Assembly (NCBI GenBank): GCA_905480595.1
Contig: CAJQQY010000409.1
Location: 1 to 33,155 of the forward strand
Source of the DNA: an uncultured Saprospiraceae bacterium
GTDB lineage: Bacteria; Bacteroidota; Bacteroidia; Chitinophagales; Saprospiraceae
DNA length: 33,155 nt
Direction of reading: 5' to 3'
This document shows, in pieces, positions 16,663-24,774 of this stretch. The position numbers were made by a program, and so were the translations under genes. Positions within the stretch are counted from its first letter, which is position 1; each line of letters opens with the position of its first letter. The notes beneath the pieces were generated by a model that was not told the origin of the DNA, did no database searches, and saw only the letters and a list, made by a program, of their open reading frames with translations.

Positions 16663-19029
16663 TTACTCAGACCGAATACTTTCTACAGGGTCAGACATCG
16701 CTGCTCTTGCAGATTGAAAAACTACAGTTGCCAAGGCAATTCCAATTGCGATTAAACCTGCTACTGCAAACACCCACCAATCTAAATTAATGTGGAAAGC
16801 AAAATTATTTAACCAGTTTTTCATAAAATACCAAGCAAGTGGAATAGCAATAATTAAGGCTATGAAAACGAGTTTTAAAAAATCTTTGGAAAGTAAATTA
16901 ACGATGCTCAAAGCAGATGCACCCAATACCTTTCGAATACCAATTTCTTTAAACCTTTTCTCTGCAGTATAAGTTGCTAAACCAAAAATGCCTAGACAAG
17001 AAATAATCATTGCGATGAGGGAAAAAAGGGAAAACATGTTTCCAGTTTTCATTTCCGATTTATATAAATTATTAAAAGTCTCATCTAAAAATTCATATTT
17101 AAAAACTTCATTTGGAGAGTGTTGCTTGAAAACTTTTTCCACAGCAGCGATAGCTATAGCTGCATCATCTCCTTTGGTTTTGACATACATTGTAGGAAAC
17201 CAATCGGCAGTTTGTCTGAAAATCAAAGGTTTAATTTCTGAATGAAATGACTGAAAATGAAAGTCTTTGACTAGTCCGACAATAGTTCCTCGTTCACCCC
17301 ACATATCAATCCATTTACCAACAGGTTGATCTAAATTCATTGCTTTTGCTGCTGACTCGTTGAGGATAAAGGACATGGAATCTAAATTTGCGGAGCGATT
17401 AAACCATCTACCATTTTTCATTTCCAATCCAAAAAAGTCTTTCATATTTGAGCCTGTATGCATGCTGAAAAGTTGTAAGTCTTGTCTACCATCCACTCCT
17501 TCCCACCTAATACCACTTATACTATTTGTGATCGAAACAATGGATTGATCACTTATCGCAACGTCCTTAATTGCAGGTTCTTTTTCCAATGCAGTTTTTA
17601 AACGTTGGGTACTTTCTACGTTGTGAGTGAATTTAAAGATGTGTTCTTTCTGATAGCCTAATTTTTTTGATTGGATAAAATCCATTTGGCGAAGCATGAA
17701 AACAGTACAAATAATTAATGCTGCTGAACTCACAAATTGAGTAATTACTAAAAATTTTCTCAAACCACTTTTTCCATCTATACCTTTAAAACCACTTCCC
17801 TTCAAAACTTGAACTGGCCGAAAAGCAGAAAGTTGAAATGCAGGTTGAATCCCACTTAATAAAATAGTTATCAAGGCTAACAATCCTATGAGCCCTATAG
17901 TTGTTTGGGAAAAAACTGTTTGAGTCGTAAATTCTTTTCCTGAAGTTTCTTTAAAAAAGGGCAATCCAAATTGTGTTAAAAGTAATGCGCCCCAACTACA
18001 AATTACAACCATACAAACAGTCTCCATCACATGTTGTCCTATTAATTGGGAACGAGAAGCACCTACTATTTTTTTAATTCCAATAGATTTTGCTCGATGT
18101 GCAGCTCTCGCTGTTGTGAGATTTATATAATTGATAGAAGCGATAAGCAAGATGATAAATGCAATCCAACCAAATAATTTAATCGTCACAGGATCTCCTT
18201 TTGGGAAACCAAATTTCACTTTTCCAAGTCCTAAATAAATATCTCGTACAGGATGCAGTTCAGCATAACTTCTATTTTTCTCAGCTTCACTTTCTAAAAT
18301 TGGAAATAAGGTGGTAATTTTTTTTCCAATTTTTTCAACATCAGTATTAGGTCTTAAAGTCAAGTACGTTGAAAAATTAAAGGATCTCCAACTCATACTA
18401 TTTTCACTATAATATTGATTGACATTATTTTCAAAAGGAATAAAACAATCAACCGGAAGATGAGTATTGGAAGGTGGGCTTTTGATGATGCCTGTTATTT
18501 TTAAATCAAGTTTATCATCAAGTTTGACAGTTTTACCCATTGGATTTTCATTCCCAAAAATTTTATGTGCATTTTCATCTGTGAGGATAATGCTATTAGG
18601 ATTTGACAAGGCTGTATTTGGATCACCTTGGAGAAATTCAAAATCTAGAATTTGAAATAGTTCAGCATCAACAAGAAATGTCTTGTTAACACTCAATACA
18701 AAGTTTTCATATTTCAAAACAGGCTTCCACAGACCAGAAGTTCTTGCTACTTTTTGCACTTCTGGAATTTGTTCTTTGATAGCAAATTGCAAAGGGGCAG
18801 GTGTTCGAACACCCCAAGTTCTTTCTCCTCCAAAGGACGTATTTGCTACTACTAAATAGTTTTGACCATTTTGAGAATGATAATTATCGTAAGAAACTTC
18901 GTCTTGAATCCACATAAAAATGAGCAAGGCAACTGTCATCCCAATAGTCAAACCAATGCCATTAAGTACAGTATAAAACTTGTCTCGTTTAAGATTTCGA
19001 AATGCGTATTTTATATTTTTTAAAAACAT
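16663..19029 (-). CDS. ABC transporter permease, double MacB_PCD/FtsX (fourth of the operon)
   Basis: It has 788 residues and the same eight-helix, two-periplasmic-domain layout as its neighbours. It begins FLKNIKYAFRNLKRDKFY, then TM1 near residues 21-43. The first coupling motif is KSIGIKKIVGASRSQL and the second KEIGIRKVLGASALSI, and the protein ends MSDPVESIRSE. It is clearly paralogous to the other four permeases, but the periplasmic halves have diverged strongly, so this is not a recent duplicate. It lies 156 nt after the preceding permease stop, the largest gap within the run of permeases. Confidence 0.92.
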   Translation of the reverse strand: MFLKNIKYAFRNLKRDKFYTVLNGIGLTIGMTVALLIFMWIQDEVSYDNYHSQNGQNYLVVANTSFGGERTWGVRTPAPLQFAIKEQIPEVQKVARTSGLWKPVLKYENFVLSVNKTFLVDAELFQILDFEFLQGDPNTALSNPNSIILTDENAHKIFGNENPMGKTVKLDDKLDLKITGIIKSPPSNTHLPVDCFIPFENNVNQYYSENSMSWRSFNFSTYLTLRPNTDVEKIGKKITTLFPILESEAEKNRSYAELHPVRDIYLGLGKVKFGFPKGDPVTIKLFGWIAFIILLIASINYINLTTARAAHRAKSIGIKKIVGASRSQLIGQHVMETVCMVVICSWGALLLTQFGLPFFKETSGKEFTTQTVFSQTTIGLIGLLALITILLSGIQPAFQLSAFRPVQVLKGSGFKGIDGKSGLRKFLVITQFVSSAALIICTVFMLRQMDFIQSKKLGYQKEHIFKFTHNVESTQRLKTALEKEPAIKDVAISDQSIVSITNSISGIRWEGVDGRQDLQLFSMHTGSNMKDFFGLEMKNGRWFNRSANLDSMSFILNESAAKAMNLDQPVGKWIDMWGERGTIVGLVKDFHFQSFHSEIKPLIFRQTADWFPTMYVKTKGDDAAIAIAAVEKVFKQHSPNEVFKYEFLDETFNNLYKSEMKTGNMFSLFSLIAMIISCLGIFGLATYTAEKRFKEIGIRKVLGASALSIVNLLSKDFLKLVFIALIIAIPLAWYFMKNWLNNFAFHINLDWWVFAVAGLIAIGIALATVVFQSARAAMSDPVESIRSE

Positions 19030-19142
19030 AATATTTGGTTTATGGATTTCTTTAATAAAATATCCAATGGCGGCAACAGCAATTCAACCTATTGATCAGC
19101 AGCACCTTACAAAATAAAAAATCAGAAATTATATTCTTAGTA

Positions 19143-19175
19143 TTCATATTTGAACATTGACTGTTCAAATATGAA
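19143..19175 (-). repeat. Perfect 14-bp inverted repeat between permease genes
   Basis: TTCATATTTGAACA (19143-19156) and its exact complement (19162-19175) flank a 5-nt loop. It starts 10 nt after the stop of the upstream permease on the transcribed strand. The following transcribed sequence is A/T-mixed and only modestly T-rich. It could be a partial terminator, an RNA-processing hairpin or, as DNA, an operator for the last two genes. Confidence 0.6.
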
Positions 19176-19185
19176 CGAAGAAAAT

Positions 19186-21549
19186 TTATTCATCTTTTAA
19201 AGACTGAACAGGGTTGACTCTAGCAGCCTTGATCGTTTGCAAACCAATAGTCAACCAAGCGATTATCAAAACCAAAATGGCAGGAACAAAAAACAACCAC
19301 CATGTAAGAGTAATGTTATACGCGAAGTTTTCTAACCACTTTTTTGCAATAAAAAAGCTGATAGGAAGTGAAATTAAAATAGCAGCAAAAACAGTTTTTG
19401 TAAAATCACTTGTTAACATTTTTACAATTTCAAATACACTAGAACCTAGTACTTTTCGAATACCAATTTCTTTTTTTCTTCGCTCTGAAGTAAACATAGC
19501 TAAGCCAAATAATCCTAAACAAGAAATAACAATTGCCAATCCACTAAAATATTTTGATAAAGTAGCTACTCGACTTTCTGCTTCATACAAGGCTTGGTAA
19601 TCATCATCAACGAAAGAATATTCAAAAGGAAAGGAAGGATGAAATTTTTGAAAAACTTCTTCCAATTTTGAAATTGCAGTTTGTTCTTCTCCTGCTTTTA
19701 TCTTTACTAAAATATTATTCCCTCGAGTCGTTACTCTAAAAATTAATGGTTCAATTTTATGATGCATAGAGCCATAATTAAAATCATTGACCACTCCAAT
19801 AATTTCACGTAATGTATCACTGTAGCCAATATTCATTCCTACAGGATTTTCGAGCTGCATCATTTTTCGAGCAGATTCATTGATAAGAATTTTATTAAAA
19901 TCTTCTTGATGTTCTCGAGAAGGAGTTCTCCCTACAAGAACTTTCATATCCATCGTTTCAATCACATCGTACCCGATGATTGGTGATTTGAAAGAATATT
20001 TTTTATCATCTTCTTGTCCTCGCCATGAATATCCACTTTGAGTTCCTCGCCCACTTAGCAAGTTTCCCCACATCCGACCTGCATTCATTACTCCTGTAAT
20101 ATTTTTCACTTCAATTAAAAATGTTTCTGATTTATTTGTGTTTGGTCTTTTAAAATTCAAAACATTATCTCGTTGATAACCCAAATTTTTGGTTTGGATA
20201 AATTCCATTTGTTGCTGCACTACTAATACTCCAACAATAAAAATAATGGACAATCCGAACTGGAATACAACTAATCCTTTCCGAATCCATTGATCACCAA
20301 AGGACATAACTTGTTTGCCATTTAGAACTTGAAATGGTTTAAACTTGGAGAGGTAAAATGCAGAATAACTACCTGAAACTAAACCAGTAAAAAGAGTGAT
20401 TAAAAATAATGTGATAACAAAATTGAAACTCCAATTGAATTTTAAAACTTTGTTAGTAATGTCATTAAAGGTTGGTAAAAATGCTAACACTAAAAGCAAT
20501 GCAACGGATAAAGACAAAAATGACATCAAAATGGATTCTCCTAGAAATTGCTGAACAAGCGATTGACGATCAGCTCCGATCGTTTTTTTCACACCTATTT
20601 CTTTCATTTTGGTAGACGCTTGTGCCGTTGATAAATTCATAAAATTGATACAAGCAATCAGTAAAATAAAAATCGCAATAATCGAAAACAACCAAACATA
20701 ACTTATTCGTCCTCCTGTTATTTTCCCATTTTCATATTTTCCATTCAAATATTTATCTGAAAATTGCTGAATGAATAGTTGAGATTTTTTTCTTTTATCA
20801 GTTTTAGTATTCATAAAAGAAGCAAATCTATTATTGAACTTTTCAAAGTTAGCATCGGGTTTTAAAACAAGGAAAGTTTTAGCATAATCGCCATTCCATT
20901 TTCCTGCATATTCATCTGCATCAATTAACAATTGCATATTCCAAACGAAATCAAATTGAAGCGTAGAGTTGCTCGGTGGTGTTTCAAAAATTGCAGCAAT
21001 TCGAAATGACTTTTTATTTTGTCCTCTTGTCCATTCAATCGTTTTTCCTATTACATTCTTTGTCGTTGAAAATAATTTTTGAGCAAAGCTTTCAGAAATA
21101 GCAATGCTGTTCTTGTCTTTTAAAAAAGATTGGTTCTCACTTTCTTTAATCGGAAAAGTAAATACTTCAAAGAAATTTTCACCAGCATATATTCCTTCAG
21201 CAATTATATTTTTTTCTCCAAAAGAAAATGCCCCTCTTGGATTTTCTTCTCTGCTACTAATATTTGTAGCTGCTTCAACTTCGGGTAAATCTTCTTTAAT
21301 TGCATTGACTAAAAGAGTCGGTGTGATTTCCCATGTAGCAATTTTCTGAGGAAACTGACGATTTTGTAAAACTTGATATAAGCGATCATTATTATCATGA
21401 AATTTATCCACATTAATTTCATCACTTACCCATAAGTAAATTAATATTGCGCAAGTCAAACCTGTTGACAAACCAATTAGATTAATTAAAAAAGAAGTTT
21501 TATTTCTTTTAAAATTTCGAAAAGCAAGGATGATGTTATGTCGAAACAT
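19186..21549 (-). CDS. ABC transporter permease, double MacB_PCD/FtsX (third of the operon)
   Basis: It has 787 residues with TM1 near residues 20-42, two large periplasmic domains, and seven further membrane helices in two groups. The first coupling segment is KEIGVKKTIGADRQSL and the second KEIGIRKVLGSSVFEI. The C-terminus VNPVQSLKDE matches the family pattern. It starts 31 nt after the preceding permease stop, consistent with co-transcription. The motor is presumably supplied by one or both ATPases encoded upstream in the same operon. Confidence 0.92.
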   Translation of the reverse strand: MFRHNIILAFRNFKRNKTSFLINLIGLSTGLTCAILIYLWVSDEINVDKFHDNNDRLYQVLQNRQFPQKIATWEITPTLLVNAIKEDLPEVEAATNISSREENPRGAFSFGEKNIIAEGIYAGENFFEVFTFPIKESENQSFLKDKNSIAISESFAQKLFSTTKNVIGKTIEWTRGQNKKSFRIAAIFETPPSNSTLQFDFVWNMQLLIDADEYAGKWNGDYAKTFLVLKPDANFEKFNNRFASFMNTKTDKRKKSQLFIQQFSDKYLNGKYENGKITGGRISYVWLFSIIAIFILLIACINFMNLSTAQASTKMKEIGVKKTIGADRQSLVQQFLGESILMSFLSLSVALLLVLAFLPTFNDITNKVLKFNWSFNFVITLFLITLFTGLVSGSYSAFYLSKFKPFQVLNGKQVMSFGDQWIRKGLVVFQFGLSIIFIVGVLVVQQQMEFIQTKNLGYQRDNVLNFKRPNTNKSETFLIEVKNITGVMNAGRMWGNLLSGRGTQSGYSWRGQEDDKKYSFKSPIIGYDVIETMDMKVLVGRTPSREHQEDFNKILINESARKMMQLENPVGMNIGYSDTLREIIGVVNDFNYGSMHHKIEPLIFRVTTRGNNILVKIKAGEEQTAISKLEEVFQKFHPSFPFEYSFVDDDYQALYEAESRVATLSKYFSGLAIVISCLGLFGLAMFTSERRKKEIGIRKVLGSSVFEIVKMLTSDFTKTVFAAILISLPISFFIAKKWLENFAYNITLTWWLFFVPAILVLIIAWLTIGLQTIKAARVNPVQSLKDE

Positions 21550-21580
21550 GATGCTAGTTTTTTATTTAAAAAATCATCAA

Positions 21581-24037
21581 TTAATCATTTCTCAAACTCT
21601 CCACAGGATCACCTACTGCCGCTTTTAGTGATTGAAAACTGATCGTCAAGAATGCAATCCCTAATGCAATTCCTCCTGATAAAATAAAAACAGTTGCCTC
21701 CATCGAAATTCGATATTCATATTCTTGCAACCATTGTTGCGAACAATACCAAGCAATTGGCATGGCTAACAATACTGCTACAAAAACTAATTTTAAAAAA
21801 TCAAGGGAAAGTAATTTTACAATTTGAGAAACGGAACTGCCCAATACTTTTCGAATTCCAATCTCCTTGGTTCGCAAATGCGCGGTGTAAGATGCTAAGC
21901 CAAACAAACCTAAACATGCCACAAAAATGGCCAAGAAAGTAAAGAACAAAAGTATCTGTCCAAAATTTTTATCGGCTTGATATAGTCTTGCAAATTGGTC
22001 ATCCAAAAAGGTGTACTCAAATGCATTGCCTGGAAAAAAAGATTCGTAACTAGTTTTAACTTGAGCAATGGTTCGATCAATATCACTAGTCGCTAGTTTT
22101 ACCGAAACAGGATTGAATGTAGCATAGTAAGGGATGATAACCAAAGGCTCAATTGCATGACGAATTGACCGCTGATGATAGTCATTAAAAACGCCCACTA
22201 CATTATAATCATTTCCAAAAAAATTAAACACTTGACCTATTGCAGCTTCATTCGATTCAATCCCAACCATTTTTCTAGCTGCTTCATTGATGACAATATT
22301 TTTGACTAAGCTTCCATCTGTATTGGAATCATCGGGTCTAAAAAATCGTCCCGCCAAAGTTTTTAAATCATAGGTATCATCATATTTCGAATCGGCATTG
22401 ATAAAATTACTCATGAATGAAGTGTTGTCTTCATCGCCTTTAACTTTTAAACTAAAAATCCTACCCGTTCTTTGCCCTGGTACTCGACTTGAAGAATTAG
22501 CACTTTGGATATTTGGGAACTGACTTAACGACGCTGTAAACGCATTCATTTTTTCAATAAATAAACTGTCCCAACCTGTCAACTCTGGCCCATTGAAAAT
22601 CATCACTTGGTCAATTTTCACCCCGAGATCTTTTTGGTTTAAAAATTTTATTTGTCGATAAACAAACATCGTGATAATGATCAAACTGATTGACATGGTA
22701 AATTGAAAAACCACCAAACCTTTTCGTAAAAATCGGCTACTAGTTGTATTTTGAAATTTCCCTTTCAATACTTCTGGGGTGTTTTTGCTAGAAAGCAAAT
22801 AAGATGGATACAATCCCGAAATCAAAATCCCCAAGAAAATCAATAACCCAAAACCTCCATACATCAAATACGAAAGGAAATCCAAATGTGGAATGACTGC
22901 CGCAGATTGGTCAACACCCATCACATCATAAAACCAAGGTTGAAAAAACAATGTTACTGGGATAGCTAACAAAACTGCCATGCCATTAATAAGAAATGCT
23001 TCTTGTAAAAACTGAAAAGTCAATTGTTTTTTCCCCGCTCCAATCACTCTTTGCAACCCCACTTCCTTTGCTCGTTCGATAGCTTTGACTGAAGATAAAT
23101 TGATATAATTTACCCAAGCAATCGTCAAAATCATAATCGCAATTGCTAACAACGACCATACCGATCGAGCACTTCCCGTTTTCATAATTTTATATTCCAA
23201 GTCAGAAGAATAGAGATAGGCATCTGCAAGTGGTTGTAAAAAGAACCTTTCTTCGCTTTGCGTGAGTCCTTCATCAACAAAATATTTTTTGGAAAAAGCA
23301 GGAAACTTAGCTTCTAAAGCTACCACATCTGCTTTCGGGTCTAACTCTAAATAATGATAAAAGTCAGACCAATCCCAACTATTGTCAGCTCCTTCGCCAG
23401 AGTATCGAATGAAGGTCGCATAGCTTCCTAAGACAGTTGGCTGGAAAATAGAGTTGGAAGGAAAATCTTTGAGTACGCCTACAACTTTGGAAGGATGCTC
23501 ATCTCGATCCATAACAATAGATTCACCAATTATGGATTCGTAATTTTCATTTCGAATATCAAATAATTGCTTGGCAATTCCTTCTGTCAAAACTACTTGG
23601 TTCGTTTCCGAAAGTGCGGTATTTTTATCTCCTGCTAACAATTCAAAATCAAACATTTCAAAAAAATGCTGGTCTGTAAATTGTGCATCATCAATGCGTA
23701 GAATTTTGTCATCCTTTGCAATATTCATTGTCCCTTGATAAGAAATTCGAGTATTGTTAATTACTTCAGGATAATCTTTAAGCATAGTTGGTCCAATCGT
23801 TGGGTAGGTTATTGTTCCTTTTTGAACCATCTCACCATTTTGAAATCGTTCATTAATGACTCGATAAATGTTATCTGATTTCACATGAAACTTATCGTAA
23901 CTCAATTCATTAATCACCCAACCAAAAATGGAAATCGCAACAACCAACCCAACTGTCAAACCAATCAAGTTGATGGAAAAAGTACTTTTATCTTTTTTGA
24001 ATTTTCTAAAAATAAGACGGAGATTATGTTTTAACAT
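21581..24037 (-). CDS. ABC transporter permease, double MacB_PCD/FtsX (second of the operon)
   Basis: At 818 residues it is slightly longer than its paralogs, with extra length in the first periplasmic domain. The membrane layout is the same. The first coupling motif is the most divergent of the five (KEVGLQRVIGAGKKQL), while the second is canonical (KEIGIRKVLGSSVSQI). The C-terminus is VGDPVESLRND. It directly follows the divergent ATPase gene (39-nt gap), so it is the natural partner of that ATPase, though this is inferred only from position. Confidence 0.92.
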   Translation of the reverse strand: MLKHNLRLIFRKFKKDKSTFSINLIGLTVGLVVAISIFGWVINELSYDKFHVKSDNIYRVINERFQNGEMVQKGTITYPTIGPTMLKDYPEVINNTRISYQGTMNIAKDDKILRIDDAQFTDQHFFEMFDFELLAGDKNTALSETNQVVLTEGIAKQLFDIRNENYESIIGESIVMDRDEHPSKVVGVLKDFPSNSIFQPTVLGSYATFIRYSGEGADNSWDWSDFYHYLELDPKADVVALEAKFPAFSKKYFVDEGLTQSEERFFLQPLADAYLYSSDLEYKIMKTGSARSVWSLLAIAIMILTIAWVNYINLSSVKAIERAKEVGLQRVIGAGKKQLTFQFLQEAFLINGMAVLLAIPVTLFFQPWFYDVMGVDQSAAVIPHLDFLSYLMYGGFGLLIFLGILISGLYPSYLLSSKNTPEVLKGKFQNTTSSRFLRKGLVVFQFTMSISLIIITMFVYRQIKFLNQKDLGVKIDQVMIFNGPELTGWDSLFIEKMNAFTASLSQFPNIQSANSSSRVPGQRTGRIFSLKVKGDEDNTSFMSNFINADSKYDDTYDLKTLAGRFFRPDDSNTDGSLVKNIVINEAARKMVGIESNEAAIGQVFNFFGNDYNVVGVFNDYHQRSIRHAIEPLVIIPYYATFNPVSVKLATSDIDRTIAQVKTSYESFFPGNAFEYTFLDDQFARLYQADKNFGQILLFFTFLAIFVACLGLFGLASYTAHLRTKEIGIRKVLGSSVSQIVKLLSLDFLKLVFVAVLLAMPIAWYCSQQWLQEYEYRISMEATVFILSGGIALGIAFLTISFQSLKAAVGDPVESLRND

Positions 24038-24076
24038 GGCGTTAATTTTTTGAAGAGAAAAAGGTATTTTGGCTTT

Positions 24077-24772
24077 CTAATTTCTTTCTAACAATTCATT
24101 TACATTTTTATCCTCCCGCACATATCCATCTTCCAAATGAACAATTCGATCTCCATATTGAGCATTTTTTTCGGAGTGAGTTACTTGGATAATTGTCATT
24201 CCTTCGTTGTGCAATTCTTTAAAAAGTTGCATAATTTCTTCGCCTTGCTTGGTATGTAAGTTCCCAGTAGGTTCATCGGCAAGGAGTAGTTTTGGTTTTC
24301 CAATAATAGCTCTTGCCAATCCAACTAACTGTTGTTGCCCACCTGAAAGTTGGTCTGGGAAAAGATCTTTTTTTGCAACGATATTGAAACGATCAAGAAG
24401 TTCTGCGACCATTGGTTTACGCTCTTTACTTTTGATCCCTCGATAGATTAATGGTGTTTCGATATTTTCATAAACCGTCAAATCATCAATCAAATGATAG
24501 GCTTGAAAAACAAAACCAATGTAGTGTTTATATAGCTCTGTTCGTTTTTTTTCATTGAAGCGATGGACTTCTTCATCGAAAAAATTATACTCACCTTTGT
24601 TGGCTGCGTCGAGCATTCCGATGATTTGGAGCAAGGTAGATTTCCCTGCACCGCTGTCGCCCATAATGGTGATAAACTCACCTTGTTTGACATCAAGGTT
24701 GATGCCTTTGAGTACCCAACTTTTTTGAAAACCACTTTTATAGTATCGTTCTAGATTTCTTAATTGAATCAT
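24077..24772 (-). CDS. ABC transporter ATPase, divergent MacB/LolD-like
   Basis: A 231-residue cytoplasmic ATPase of the MacB/LolD/FtsE group. Walker A is GDSGAGKS (38-45), the Q-loop is in FVFQAYHLID, the signature is LSGGQQQLVGLARA (142 onward), Walker B is LLLADEPTGN with Glu167, and the H-loop is THS with His199. Two positions differ from the usual family: the Arg after LSGGQQQ is Leu149, and the D-loop GNLD reads GNLH (His173). All residues needed for hydrolysis are present, so it is probably active. It starts 2 nt after the end of the first permease gene and is followed by the second permease, making it the second motor of the operon. Confidence 0.92.
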   Translation of the reverse strand: MIQLRNLERYYKSGFQKSWVLKGINLDVKQGEFITIMGDSGAGKSTLLQIIGMLDAANKGEYNFFDEEVHRFNEKKRTELYKHYIGFVFQAYHLIDDLTVYENIETPLIYRGIKSKERKPMVAELLDRFNIVAKKDLFPDQLSGGQQQLVGLARAIIGKPKLLLADEPTGNLHTKQGEEIMQLFKELHNEGMTIIQVTHSEKNAQYGDRIVHLEDGYVREDKNVNELLERN

Positions 24773-24774
24773 AA

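Noticed and set aside
19030-19142. Possible small minus-strand ORF with a Cys triplet (starting GTG) before the fourth permease
   Set aside because: Only 17 codons, non-ATG start, no coupling to neighbouring genes.
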